A stretch of 64,000 nucleotides of DNA from Lucinisca nassula (GCA_963580285.1 OY757023.1:91227108-91291107); one strand, 5' to 3'; counted from the first letter of the stretch, positions 32,237 through 42,594 are shown. Made by a program: numbers and translations. The notes: generated by a model not told the origin, from the letters alone.

Positions 32237-32366
32237 TCTAGATAATATGCAATAAGAATTATTTGCCTATTTTTAAAAATGTTGATTTTATGAGTTGATT
32301 TTGCTAAACCGGGCTGATTTCGCGAAATCAACTTGATTTCGCATATTATACCTACCCGAAGTTAAC

Positions 32367-32930
32367 CATTTGTTCAAAGCTATGATCATCCATTATATCC
32401 AATAGCATTTGTCCTTCAGATTGACTCAGCATTGTACCCGATTTGTTGAGTCTGTCAGGCCGAATGATTTCCCTGAAGTTGAAATCACCTACGGCATGGA
32501 CCGAGGGAAGTTTGTTGTCTTTATGTTGGGACTTTATGCGATCAAGCTGTCCACAAAACAACTGGAAGTCCTTGACTGTACCACCCAGTGGATGATACCA
32601 GCTCGCAACAAAATGAGAAGTTTTGTTTGTGAAGATCTTAACCCAAACTGACTCTGAATCATTTTCCAGTTCCATAAAATGAACAACATCACTCCACGGC
32701 CGTAAGCATTCCTGTCCTATCTGTATACAAATGTTATCACCAGTTTCTGGGAAAAGTTCAGAAGTTGTTATTGAGCTGTCAATCTTTGCTTCCTGAACAG
32801 CCACAACATGTGTTTGGTGGGTGTCGACTGGAAAGCCAAGAGTTCAAAGATTTTGCCTCTAATACCATTGATATTGATCCTGATAAATTTTAGACCTTTC
32901 ATGAAACTGGGCAGGGCTTGGTTCTGTCAA
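32367..32930 (-). pseudogene. Non-LTR APE-type endonuclease, 5' part
   Basis: Minus-strand frame with ININGIRGKIFELLAF near 32880, VAVQEAKIDSSITTSELFPE (the QE(T/A)K catalytic Glu motif), VASWYHPLGG, VHAVGDFNFREI (the GDFN motif) and LLDIMDDHSFEQMVN. The N-terminal part needs a small frameshift near 32815. It is interrupted after N by the 4.3-kb insert and resumes at 28034. Reverse transcriptase sequence of this copy was not found to the left of 27755, so it is a fragment. Confidence 0.8.
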
Positions 32931-33077
32931 GAGACAGAGATTTACCTCCTTTTTCCCTTGACAGGGCTTCAAATCTGTTTCTCTGATCAAGTTCTACATA
33001 TTCACTGAAGAATGAGTCAGCAAAATTGCAAACTTCACATTTTCAACTAATCCATGAGCAGTTTGAGCTTATCAAAG

Positions 33078-33302
33078 TGCATGACAAAACCTACAATAAG
33101 ACATGTGCGTCCAACGAAGACTCAGATTAGCCTCTGCATCCGCACAGTCTGATCAGTGTCTTCGTTTTGCAATCTAAGGATAGCTAATGGCCCAATGCTC
33201 CTCCAGGCAGCAAGAAAAGTCTGTGGTTAGACTATATGGATGTGCAGGCTGATCTGAGTCTTCAATGGGCGCACATGTCTTATCGTAGGTTTTGTCATGC
33301 GC
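33078..33302. mobile_element. Palindromic MITE with GCATGACAAAACCTAC ends
   Basis: Ends GCATGACAAAACCTACAATA and TATCGTAGGTTTTGTCATGC are inverted repeats. They continue inward as AGACATGTGCG / CGCACATGTCT and GAAGACTCAGATTAGCC / GGCTGATCTGAGTCTTC. About 225 bp, a MITE type otherwise not seen in the window. Confidence 0.75.
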
Positions 33303-33419
33303 TGGCTCATTTTTCAGAGAAAATAAGGCTTGACACTAAATGTGGTTTGTCTGCCAAGCAGAGGATTCACATGTAATGTCAAGCCTTATTCTCTCTTAAA
33401 AATAAATGAGAAACATTAC

Positions 33420-33700
33420 GAAAACATGCCTATACAAATACATTGAAAACTTAACCGCCGAAAAACCCCCCGAAAATTTTCAGATGAAATATTGTGGGTA
33501 CTTGTTACTTGTATAAATTGTGGGTACTTGTTAGAACCGCCTCATTGAGGCGGTTCTAACGAATACCCACAATCAATATTTTAGGGCAGAAATAAGAAAA
33601 TAAGGTATACCCCTGTAAACCACAGTTGTACTAAACAAAAGTGGGGTTCAATGGGGTAAAAATTATAGGTATGTTTTCGTGATGTATTTCAAAATGACAT
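33420..33700. mobile_element. Palindromic MITE, family C
   Basis: Palindrome around GAACCGCCTCATTGAGGCGG TTC with GTGGGTACTTGTTA / TAACGAATACCCAC arms. The outer arms ACGAAAACATGCCTATACAA and ATTATAGGTATGTTTTCGTG show the full element is about 270 bp with its own TIRs. Confidence 0.7.
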
Positions 33701-33837
33701 CTGAAAATGTTGTGGTTGGCAGTTATAGACCAGATATTGTTAGAGGTGCATGCATACAAGAATTGTGTTAACCCTTGTCCTGCTGAATATTTTAATCTGC
33801 CACACCCACTACCGATTATCAACCAATCAGATTACTT

Positions 33838-36011
33838 AGTTTAAACTTTTATTTCATTTGTATACTTTAAACAATACAATTCATTACAGTACATATAGAA
33901 ACAGTACATACAAACGGGATCCAGAAGAAAGTCATTAGACTTTTATTGAATCTGTATCCCATACAAAAGTACATCAGTGCAACTTACTAGTGATTTGAGT
34001 CATAATCAGAATATTATGAAAAAAGTATTGTGATTTGATACTATTTGTAACAACTTTCAGGTCTAAACTTAATAGCTGAAAAAAAAAAAACATGATAAAA
34101 CTTATCAATATACATATACATGTATAAGTGTATCAGGCTCCACGGGGGAAGGGTGGAAATAAACTACTATACTAAATTTGATCTTGGTCTTTATCTCATA
34201 CTCTTTAATGAGAAAAAAGAAAAGTACGTCGTCAGTCCAAGAAAAGCATTTATTGAAAACGTTTTGACTTCAGTATATAGTCATGCACAGCGAGGACGAT
34301 AGTGTTGTTTTGATTGAGTGAGAGAGAAGGATCCCCATTCAGCAGGATATTTAAATTTGGATTGCAGATTACTGACACACGGCTGAACAGTTCACGCCTA
34401 AGTTCGGTATACTGTTCACATGCTAAGAGATAGTGGTGCGTGTCCTCTACGGATCCACAAACACACCGAGGGCAATCTACAATGTTCTTAGAGAACAAGT
34501 GCTGACGTAAGGAACTACATTTAGTTCTTAGCCTAGAATGATAGATCTGACCGTGTCTTTTACCTGTGAAGTAGTATCGAGGTGGTATAGTAACATTCGT
34601 GTTTAGCCTAGTTTTAAATATATTTAGACTGGGCGAGTTGCGGGTTTCCCCAGGGAGTTCATTCCATTCTCGCACAGCTGATGGCAAGAAAGACTTATAG
34701 TAAAGTTGTGATCTTGTATGTAGAGTATGGAGGTCATTAGCATTTCGTAATGGATATGACGATGTACTACCAACGGTAGGTGGAACAAGTGAACAAAGAT
34801 ATTCAGGAGTAATGTCGTTATGCATTTTATAGAATAAAGTGAGTTTGTGCTTTTGCCTCCTGGACGCCAGTGTTTCCCAGCCTGTTTCTAACAAAAGAGA
34901 ATCAATTGATACCAGTTTCGTTGCACCAGAAACTATTCGTGCAGCTTCGTTTTGAATTTTTTCTAACTCATTCGCTTCGTATTGTGCACAGTTATTCCAT
35001 ACAACGTCGGCATATTCTAAAAGGGGGTGTATAAATGAAAAATATATCGACTGGAGAGATTTCCGATCTAACTGAAATTTTAGTTTCCGCATAACATTTA
35101 CACGATTCCATGCTTTTGTTTTTATATGTTCAAGATGATCTTGCCGAGTACAATCATCTGAAAAAATAACACCTAAGTGCTTGTGTGTAGTTACTTCAGT
35201 TATTTGCTTCTGGTCCATTGAAATAGGTGGGTGATAAGGTTTGTTGTGTTTTCTTGAGAATAGCATAGATTCTGATTTTCCTGGATTAAATGTAACTAAC
35301 CACCGTTTTGCCCAACGATTTACTTTTTCTAGGTCTGAATTTAATTGTTCAGCTGCTTGAATGGGGTCGTCTACTATTACATACAAACTTGTATCATCTG
35401 CAAACAGTCTTATAGAAGAATTGATATCTTCAACAATGTCGTTAATATATAAGATAAACAACAAGGGTCCAAGAATCGAGCCTTGAGGGACACCGGCGTT
35501 AATTGGAGTTCATGTCGAACTAGCACCTGGTATCACAACGCGTTGTTGTCTATCATTTAGGTAGTCAGCAAACCATGATAAAAGATTTCCAGTTATTCCT
35601 GCAGATTTGAGTTTGAAAAGCAGACCCCTATGCCATACCCTATCAAAAGCTTTGCTAATATCGCAAAATACCGAACGAACTTCTTTACCGTCATCGAGAG
35701 CTTTGCAGAAGGTATTATATAAATCAACTAACTGGTTTACAGTCGAATCGCCAGGAACAAAGCCTGATTGCAAAGTTGAGATTGTATTATGTTCATGGAG
35801 AAAGTTGTATAAGTGTTTATGTACAATTTTCTCTAGCACTTTACCGACTGTACTAAGGAGAGAAATAGGTCTGTAGTTTGAAATTTCAGATGGGTCGTTT
35901 TTCTTGTGTATTGGCGAGACATTGGCTTGTTTCCAAAGTTGTGGCACTTTACCATGATGTATTGAAAAGTTGAACAAGTCACGAAGTGGATGCGAAAGAG
36001 GCTGTGAAAGT
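33838..36011 (-). mobile_element. 5'-truncated Jockey/CR1-like non-LTR retrotransposon, 2.17 kb
   Basis: Bounded by the 11-bp target duplication. The minus-strand 5' end starts inside the reverse transcriptase (LSHPLRDLFNFSIHHGKVPQ) and the 3' end is a short untranslated tail. A TTTTTTTTTT-like A-run at 34079-34090 lies within the tail. 5' truncation with a target duplication is the hallmark of target-primed reverse transcription. The near-intact frame suggests a young copy. Confidence 0.9.
34287..35998 (-). pseudogene. Non-LTR reverse transcriptase with one in-frame stop
   Basis: One continuous minus-strand frame interrupted only by a TGA at about 35510-35512 (between GASST and TPINAGVPQGS). 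Motifs in order: VSPIHKKNDPSEISNYRPIS, FVPGDSTVNQL, FCDISKAFDRVWHRGLL, AGVPQGSILGPLLFILYIND, the catalytic FADDTSLYV, LLEYADVVWN in the thumb, and a C-terminal CPRCVCGSVEDTHHYLLACE zinc-knuckle-like segment. The missing N-terminus includes the endonuclease. A single stop could be allelic or a sequencing error. Even so the copy lacks its 5' end. Confidence 0.9.
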
Positions 36012-36211
36012 TCAGATTACTTGATGCAAACCATTGCAACAAATTCACAATCTGAATGGCAAACAATGTAGATCCTGATCAGATGGCTTCATCAGAAGCC
36101 ATCTGATCTGGATCTTCATTGTTTGGGAAATAAAGCATATCCTGGCTTAGCAGGACAAGGGTTAAAAATGTGAAGGCCAAAAGGGCAAAACCTTAAAAAA
36201 ATAAAGATTAC

Positions 36212-36343
36212 CTCCTCTTTTCTAGCAACATGACAGATATGGACCGGACGTTTGTAGAGATCTGCCAGTAAAATCACAGCTGCTGTATGTGGACCTTCAG
36301 CGTGGGTACAGAGCGCGAGATGCTTCGGCCAGTTCTCGAAATG
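36212..36343 (-). CDS. CAD: CAD exon: DHOase segment with HAE and HICHVARKEE
   Basis: Acceptor TTATTTCAG|CAT, donor GAGGAG|GTAATC, 132 nt, phase 0 at both ends. The residues read HFENWPKHLALCTHAEGPHT, AAVILLADLYKRP and VHICHVARKEE. The His of the HAE motif and the His of VHICH are metal-site residues in DHOases. In CAD the last motif is followed by ILLIKAAK-type sequence, here ILVIRAAK in the exon at 23805. Most upstream CAD exon in the window; the preceding exon, expected to carry the LNETF loop, was not found. Confidence 0.94.
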
Positions 36344-36497
36344 CTGAAATAAGAGAAAAAGTTTGAGCCAATCCCCACAAAAAGGACACTTATCTTACAA
36401 AGGCAAAGGCTTAGGTAAGCCTGCTTTGCCAGAGCCTTTTGAGCTTGCAAATATGTCATTACAATAACAAATCAGTGTGACATACATGTAGTGTAGT

Positions 36498-36713
36498 CTT
36501 TAACCCTTCTCTTGCTGAATATTCATTTTAACCACACCCATTTTTTACTTTGAGCCAATCAGACTACTTGATGTAATTTATTCTTACAAAGCCATAAACT
36601 TAATGTCAATAGTGTAGATCCTGATCAGATGGCTTCTTCAGAAGCCATCTGATCTGGATCTACTCTGTTTCCAAAGATAGGGGTTGTCGTGAACAGCATG
36701 ATAAGAGTTAATA
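36498..36713. mobile_element. Palindromic MITE, family A
   Basis: TTAACCCTTCTCTTGCTGAA to CAGCATGATAAGAGTTAA. Centre GATCAGATGGCTTCTTCAGA AGCC. It lies 155 bp upstream (gene sense) of the CAD exon at 36343. Confidence 0.72.
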
Positions 36714-36752
36714 TCTCTTAAACAGTCAATTTTCTGATGCAAAATAGTGATA

Positions 36753-37141
36753 CAGTCAATCCTCTTTATACCAACATTCGTTATAACGACGAAACGTGTT
36801 ATAACAACAATTTCAATGAAATGAATTCTTAGCCCAAGGCTTAGCCTAGATTCCGAGGGATGTGGGCCTCCCTCGTGTTGGAAACGCCCAAATGGAATCC
36901 AATCATGAAAGATTCTTTTAATTTAATACTCCAAGAAACAAATGTTATAGACATTTGTTAGAATCGCCTCACCGAGGTGATTCTAACAAATGTCTATAAC
37001 ATTTGTGTCTTGGAGTGATTATTTGGAAAAGACCTTTTTATAACATATCATACTCCTAACTGGGATTCTTTATAACGACAAATTCATTATAATGGCACAA
37101 TAACAGGGAACAAATACTGTTGTTATAACACGGGTCCACTG
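36753..37141. mobile_element. Pogo/Tigger-like MITE with TA flanks
   Basis: Ends CAGTCAATCC and GGGTCCACTG with TA on each side. Inside, GTTATAACGACGAAACGTGT and TATAACGACAAATTCATTAT are inverted relatives. A nested perfect hairpin at 36920-37020 (CAAATGTTATAGACATTTGT, AGAATCGCCTCACCGAGGTG) resembles family C. CAGT..ACTG ends with TA are typical of pogo-type elements. Confidence 0.6.
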
Positions 37142-37149
37142 TATTATGC

Positions 37150-37510
37150 TTATTTATACACATAGGTTGTGGGTGCTCATTAAGTCAACCTATGTCTTGG
37201 AGCAGAAATAAGTTAAAATAATGAATGACTCGTATATCCCTGTAAACCTCAGTTTTCTCTATATAAAGTGGGGTTTAAGGAGGTGTTCAATACACAGACT
37301 TGTTAACTTGATGGGTAGCTTTACCCTTGCAAACAGTGTAGATCCAGATCAGATGGCTTCTGAGGCACCCATCTGATCAGGATCTACACTATTGGTCATG
37401 CAGTTTGTGAATTGAACATGAACACTATACATGTATTAAGTACTATCTAATTGGTGGTCAGTCAGAAATGGGTATGCCTAAATTAATTTATTCAGCAGTA
37501 TAAGGGTTAA
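37150..37510. mobile_element. Family C remnant and family A MITE
   Basis: 37155-37290 holds half of a family C element (GTTGTGGGTGCTCATTAAGT, GGAGCAGAAATAAG, AAAGTGGGGTTTAAGG). 37318-37510 is a family A copy (CAAACAGTGTAGATCCAGAT, TCAGGATCTACACTATTGG, CAGCAGTATAAGGGTTAA). Confidence 0.65.
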
Positions 37511-37618
37511 TTAAAGAAGACATATGTCTTGTCTATTAGCCAGGCTGCCCACATGCAAATTTGAAGAAAATAAATTAGAGAATGCTAAGGGATCTTTTCT
37601 CTCGTGATGGCTCATTTT

Positions 37619-38015
37619 TCTTAACCCTTATCCCGCTGCATAAATTATAATTTAGCCACATCCATTTACATTTAAACCAATTAAATTACTTTATGTAATT
37701 TATTCATTCAAATTTGAAAATGAATGACGGTGTAGATCCTTATCAGATATCTGATCTGGATCTACACTGTTTGCAAAGGTAGGAGTTGTCGTGAACAGCA
37801 GGAAACCATTTTTCATCAAATGGAATCTACCGCCTGATATATAGCAGGAGTGCATATCAAAAGTCTGAGCTGAAAGGTTGTGTTAGCTTTTAAATTAATA
37901 AGTAAATGGCTAAACCCTTTGCAGTAGGCCATGCATTCCGCCACATCTTATCTGGGCCTGCACACTGAGTGTTTGCCAGTATCCCGTTGTGGGATTTCAG
38001 GTACAAAATGGGTTA
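37619..38015. mobile_element. Family A copy adjoining a partial family B copy
   Basis: 37621-37805: family A with a shortened stem (GATCCTTATCAGATATCTGA TCTGGATC). 37809-38015: family B left end (CATCAAATGGAATCTACCGC) and right end (GTACAAAATGGGTTAGG), with a decayed centre. Confidence 0.6.
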
Positions 38016-38017
38016 GG

Positions 38018-38424
38018 ATGCCAATCATAACAATTGTTGTCTGCTTTGTTATCTGCAGCTTATTTTAAAAGTCCTTGTTGCAAACAGTGTGGTCCCAGAT
38101 CAGACTGCTCCTCTATCAGGGTCCACAGTTTGCCTGTATGCACATTTGCAACCAGATGCAGCAGACAACATAAACAGACAACATTTTAAAATGCAGTTTT
38201 TCTTGGCATCTTAACCCTTGTCCTGCTGATCCTGGATATGTCTGATCTTTCAAACAATGCAGATACAGATCAGATGGCTTCTGAAGAAGCCATCTGATCA
38301 GGATCTTCATTGTTTGTCATTCACTTTATGAATTTGTTGCAATAATTTGCATCTAGTAATATGATTGGTTGGTAATCAGTGGTGGGTGTGGCATATTTAA
38401 ATATTCAGCAGGACAGTGGTTAAG
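38018..38424. mobile_element. Family D MITE followed by family A MITE
   Basis: 38018-38213: family D (GCCAATCATAACAATTGTTG, GTGGTCCCAGATCAGACTGC, CATCTTAACCC). 38210-38424: family A (TTAACCCTTGTCCTGCTGAT, GATGGCTTCTGAAGAAGCCA, CAGCAGGACAGTGGTTAA). They share the TTAACCC junction, so one may have used the other's TTAA as target. Confidence 0.65.
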
Positions 38425-38429
38425 AGTTT

Positions 38430-38900
38430 ATTATGGTGAGCATATACCCGTATCAGATGAGAATTTGAAAATACTTGTGTTTTTTTTACCCTCCATACAC
38501 ATGTAAGTCAAACTTTGATGGCTCCAACACCCATGGCTTGTGCACCATGGCCAAGTCCAACCCAACATTCAGTCTCTCGGGAATTCCTCCACATAAAATC
38601 ATTACGATAACACACCCGTGCACCATAGTGCATTTTTCCCCATCTCCAAAATGGCTACTTTTCTGATGAAAATCTGTGATATTTTTTCTTATTTATACTG
38701 CAAACATAGGTTGTGGGTACTCGTTAGAACCGCCTCATTGAGGCGGTTCTAATGAGTACCAATGAGGCGGTTCTAATGAGTACCCACAACCTATGTCTTG
38801 GAGCAGAAATCAGAAACATAATGTATACCCCATAAACCCCAGTTTCTTTATATAAAGTGGGGTTTAGGGGGGTGTTCACTTCACGGACTTGTTCACGTGA
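38430..38900. mobile_element. Family C MITE with preceding unassigned sequence
   Basis: 38655-38900 contains TTTTCTGATGAAAATCTGTG and GTTAGAACCGCCTCATTGAG GCGGTTC. The centre is partly duplicated (ATGAGTACCAATGAGGCGG). The outer part is AAAGTGGGGTTTAGGGGGG. 38475-38640 has minus-strand words (MVHKPWVLEPSKFDLHVYGG) but no family that I recognise. Confidence 0.55.
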
Positions 38901-39290
38901 TTTAGTGAATTTTTGCAATGTATACTGTGTATTCTCATTAGAATTAACTCAATTATTAGTTTGATCGTTTTATATGGGTAACAATATCAAAAATGTCTTT
39001 GGATGATCTATGTCCATTTTATTACTGAAACAGAATTTAAATGTTTATGATACATGTATTCCTGATCGAAAATTAACACATTATTAGCCTTTACATTATC
39101 AGTTTTTTGTTGTTGGTTTCTTTGTTACACTTAGATAAAATATAGATCAAACTTTGGTGAAGTTGATGTACATACACAAGAAAATGATTAGTACAAAAAA
39201 GTAAGATTATTAGATGAGTTGCACTCACAATGGTATCTATTCTAAATATAACTGAACTTGGAAAAAAAATAATAACCCATTTAGTACAGG
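38901..39290. other. Unassigned AT-rich sequence
   Basis: No repeat boundary or gene found. Confidence 0.4.
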
Positions 39291-39297
39291 ACCATCA

Positions 39298-39421
39298 AAA
39301 GCCCCCGCCCATAGGGGCTTGAAGAAATATATGGGCTGCATGATGCTTCCACGCAGAGCTGAATCCTGCCCGCACACTAGTACTGGTAAACCGCTAAGAG
39401 GATCTAAGCCTGTCCAGACAC
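39298..39421 (+). mobile_element. Partial family E SINE-like element
   Basis: Contains GCCCCCGCCCATAGGGGCTT, TATATGGGCTGCATGATGCT and GGTAAACCGCTAAGAGGATC. Truncated after AAGCCTGTCC. Confidence 0.6.
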
Positions 39422-39686
39422 CTAGCCCCACCCAGGGGCATGAACCCAGGGGCAGTTTTCTTTGAACGTCAGAAGACCATCCCAGGTACTTTAAAAAGTT
39501 CCAAATATGAGCACTCTGTGATGAGTGATTGCTGAGATATAAGCATTTGAAAAACTTTAGAACGCACGCATGCAACCGAGGTGAGGACAATAGCTCTCGC
39601 ACTTCGTACAGGCGAGCCAAAACGAAAATAATAAAAATAATTGCAAAATTAGGAGCTCAAACCTACGACCAAGATTCTGATTTGTT

Positions 39687-39869
39687 TAATCCTTATCCAG
39701 CTGAACACGACAACCTCTACCTTTTGCAAACAGTACAGACCCAGATCAGACGGCTTCTAATCAGGATCTTCACTGTCTGTCATGAAGTGTAAACTGAATG
39801 AATACAAATCCAGCAATATTCTAAAATGGGTGTGGCTAAATTAATTTATTTAGCAGGATAAGGATTAAG
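39687..39869. mobile_element. Palindromic MITE, family A, diverged
   Basis: TTAATCCTTATCCAGCTGAA to TAGCAGGATAAGGATTAA. The core AAACAGTACAGACCCAGATC is retained but the central stem is shortened. A mariner inserted about 12 bp beyond its right end. Confidence 0.65.
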
Positions 39870-39882
39870 GAATATAATGGTA

Positions 39883-41069
39883 CGAGGGTTGATTGATGTA
39901 TTGAAGGAGGAACGCAGGGATGTTTTTAAGAGCTACTATTCTCTGTGTACCCAAGGACTACATGTAGTCTCATGTTGTCAGTTTATATCGACGAGGTAGC
40001 ACTCTAAAGCAAACAAGACAAGAGGACAAAGTCGATGAAAGAACAGTGACTTAAAAATTGCATAAAAAAGGTTTAACACCTAAGGATATCCATAATGATA
40101 TGGTTGCAAGTTGCAACACTACGGAAAGATGCCCCGTCATACACTCCAGTGAAAAGGTGGGTGACGGAATTTAAGCGCGGCAGACAGAGCCTTGAGGATG
40201 ACCCCCGTCCTGGAAGAGCCCAGAAATGGTCAATAAAGTCCATGATATTGTTTTGAGTGACAGACGAGTCATAGAAACATATATAGCCAGTAGAGTTGGC
40301 ATTTCACAGGAAAGTCTAACAGACGATCATGCAATGAGAAAGCTTTGGCCTATAGGGTACCAAGACTTCTGAAAGTTGATCAGAAGCACACCAGGCGCAC
40401 ATTATCGTGTGCTATCTTAACCTTTTTGAGGAAGATCCTGCCAACTTCCTTCAGAGATTTGTCACTATGGATGAAACATAGGTCCATCATTTTACCCCAG
40501 AGGCCAAACAACAATCGAAACAATGGAAGCACCCTGGATCACCCCCACCAAAGAAGGCAAAGACTGTTCAATCAGTTGGGAAGGTTATGACATCAGTTTT
40601 CTGGGATGCAGATTGTATTTTGCTAATAGATTATCTCCAAAAGGGACATACAATTAATCGCACATACATGTCCTATGCTTCACTTCTGACGATATTAAAT
40701 TTAAGCGGCGCGGAAAGCTCACTAAAGGGGTGTTGTTCCATCAGGACACTGCTCCTATTCACAAGCCTTTCAAAGCTATGGCTGCCATTCACATTTGTGG
40801 CTTTTAATTGATTGAACATCCGCCTTATTCACCTCATCCCGCTCCATCGGACTTTCTAAAACTAAAAACGGCTATTTCAGGCACCCACTTTCAGTCCGAT
40901 GATGACGTCATATATGCAGTGGATGACATTCTGAACAGCCAAGAAAAGGAGTTCTGTAAAAGTGGCATTGCTGGCAAAAGTGTATAGATACTTGAAAAAT
41001 TATACAATATGTCCGACAAAATTCAAATCCCTCAATATGAGGCTCACAATGTATCTCGGTCAGCCCTCG
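39883..41069 (+). mobile_element. mariner-like transposon, 1.19 kb, decayed
   Basis: Ends CGAGGGTTGATTGATGTATT and reverse-complement CGAGGGCTGACCGAGATACA, flanked by TA (39881-39882 and 41070-41071). This length is normal for a full mariner. It is unrelated in detail to the copy at 24613. Confidence 0.82.
40100..40985 (+). pseudogene. mariner-like transposase with many frameshifts
   Basis: Readable pieces scattered over frames: VKRWVTEFKRGRQSLEDDPR PG near 40150, TMDETWVHHFTPEA-like (here MDET with a changed Trp codon) near 40465, KQWKHPGSPPPKKAKTVQSV GKVMTSVFWD, LLIDYLQKGHTINRTYM, then a D-containing HQDTAPIHK-like piece near 40735 and LIEHPPYSPHPAPSDF-like sequence near 40810. At the second catalytic Asp and after it the frame changes repeatedly. 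Dead copy. Confidence 0.75.
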
Positions 41070-41246
41070 TAAATAACCCATGTCACGATATTGCCGTTCG
41101 ATACTGTGTAAAATAAGTTTAGCAGCACCTATTAATTTTGTTAAGAAATGAATTCTAACTAAATTTTATTTTAAACAGGACTTGAAGTTCATCTTAGGCT
41201 TAGCACATTTGAAGAAGGTAACACACCCTTGCAAGGTAGTATAGTA

Positions 41247-41452
41247 AAACTCCTATATTAAGACCACCCTTGGGGCTGTTCAAAAGTGGTCTTTAAGACC
41301 ACTTTTGAACAGTCCCAAAGGTGGTCCCTTATTAGGAGACGCTGGATATAGAAAACACAAAAGACAAAATAACTGTAATCTTCTCAATATTAAAAGCAGA
41401 CTCAGTCTTAATTTTAGGTGGTCTTAATAACCAAATTTTACTGTATTTGTAT
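41247..41452. mobile_element. Small TA-flanked inverted-repeat element
   Basis: TAGTAAAACTCCTATATTAA GACC at the left and GGTCTTAATAACCAAATTTT ACTGTA at the right are inverted. Between them AGACCACCTTTGGGACTGTT-type arms make a strong hairpin at 41262-41335 (TTCAAAAGTGGTCTTTAAGA CCAC). Pogo-like ends (ACTGTA). Confidence 0.6.
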
Positions 41453-41455
41453 CAA

Positions 41456-41720
41456 CGATGAAGGGTTCTCCATTTAAAAACAATACCATATTCAAACTAA
41501 TGTTTTACTTTCCTTCTCGCCTTTGATTTCATCAGTATTGCACAATGTTTACGAAAGCTGTTTAAAAAAAAAAAAAAAAAAAAAAAAATCTGAAATTTAC
41601 ATATGAATGACATCAGAAACGTCCATATCACGTTATTCATTTAGTCAGTTTCTTTTAACCAAATGATGCACAAGTTGGCTGTATTGTATTTGGAGTCTTT
41701 CGTTATAATAAATCAGCCAT
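41456..41720. other. Unassigned sequence with A-run
   Basis: A-run of about 27 at 41562-41588. Nothing else supported. Confidence 0.4.
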
Positions 41721-41726
41721 CTGCTA

Positions 41727-42090
41727 ACATTTTATCCTGCAAAAAATTAACAGCACAGACCTTGATCAGATGCCACAATGTAACATCTGATCTGGGACTA
41801 CATCATGAAAACACGCCTATATAATATTGATATCCTTCAACCCCACTTTCATCCAGTAAAACAGGCGTTTACAGGGGTCAACCTTATTTTTCGTATTTCT
41901 GCTCTAAAATATATATTGTGGGTACTCGTGAGAACCGCCTCGTCGACCGCCTCGATGAGGCGGTTCTAACGAGTACCCACAATCTATATTTGGAGCAGAA
42001 ATAAGAAAAATGTCACAATTTTTTCATCTTTTCGATTTTCATTTTTTCGATGAGTAAGGTTACAATGTATTTGTATAGGCGTGTTTTCGT
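41727..42090. mobile_element. Family B remnant and family C MITE
   Basis: 41750-41800: GACCTTGATCAGATGCCACA with CATCTGATCTGGGACTACAT. 41805-42090: family C with its own outer arms ATGAAAACACGCCTATATAA and TTGTATAGGCGTGTTTTCGT. Centre GAGAACCGCCTCGTCGACCG CCTCGATGAGGCGG, with a 10-bp duplication. Confidence 0.65.
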
Positions 42091-42099
42091 AATGACGTG

Positions 42100-42594
42100 A
42101 ACAATATGAAGGTTTTTTTTTTTTTAACATTTTACATGATTGGGCCCATGCACCCCCTTCATCATCACCATCTCTCCCCAGTTCTCCGAATTGCCACCCC
42201 AATTATCTTCCCGATCCCGATCCGAAAATGCCCGATCCAAAATTTTCTTTTGTTCCTAATTCAGTAATACGAAGTGGTTGTTTTAAACAATTTTCATGTT
42301 TATTTTATACAATTATGTATTTTTATTCTTATTTAGGCAGTATATTTTGTTCCAAGATGTCCAATTTGTGAATTTATCCGAAATTATTTATAACTAAGGG
42401 GTATGAAGCACCCTGCCGATTTGGGGTAAAAAGAACTGTATTCCCCGCCTTTACTTCAACAAATAAACAATTATTGAATTGGTAAAATCGGCCTATTGAA
42501 ATTAGCTTTTCTCTCGGACCAATCAATAATGTGAAACACCAGATTTTCTTTCTTTCTTCTGATACTGCGTCGGTCACATTTGACCATTACCGCA
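42100..42594. other. Unassigned sequence
   Basis: T-run at 42114-42124. ATCCCGATCCGAAAATGCCCG at 42213 is a short local repeat. No gene or element recognised. Confidence 0.4.

Larger units (their letters stand above)
28035..32358. mobile_element. 4.3-kb inverted-repeat (foldback) transposon
   Basis: Left end CGGTAGGTATAATATGCGAA and right end reverse complement CGGGTAGGTATAATATGCGA. The inverted arms are about 650-850 bp, built of repeats of TTTTAGCGAAATCAATGTAT, GAGCCAAGTTTCATG and GACTTGATTTCGCTGG. An 8-bp duplication AAGTTAAC flanks it (28027-28034 and 32359-32366). The flanks reconstitute the endonuclease frame. No transposase frame was recognised in the middle (28.9-31.5 kb), which holds family B and C MITEs. 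The right arm carries an extra tandem copy of a roughly 230-bp subunit (31500-31920) and a SINE. The 8-bp duplication allows hAT, but the ends are not typical. Confidence 0.85.
33768..36166. mobile_element. Family A MITE split by a non-LTR retrotransposon
   Basis: Left part 33768-33837 (TTAACCCTTGTCCTGCTGAA, CCACACCCACTACC) and right part 36012-36166 (GATCCTGATCAGATGGCTTC, CAGGACAAGGGTTAA) together equal one family A MITE. They are separated by 33838-36011. The 11-bp TCAGATTACTT is duplicated at the junctions (33827-33837 and 36012-36022). Confidence 0.88.
9311..36343 (-). other. CAD: CAD gene, partial: five exons and four introns
   Basis: Gene span covering five minus-strand exons: 36343-36212, 23805-23604, 20190-20075, 19472-19257 and 9518-9311. 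CAD is the cytosolic multidomain enzyme for the first three steps of pyrimidine synthesis. In this order the exons give the end of the dihydroorotase domain followed by the linker before aspartate transcarbamylase. All introns have GT donors and AG acceptors, and the phases agree (0, 1, 0, 0). Introns measure about 12.4, 3.4, 0.6 and 9.7 kb and are filled with transposons. Exons 5' of 36343 and 3' of 9311 were not found; they may lie outside the window or be short exons that I missed. Confidence 0.88.
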
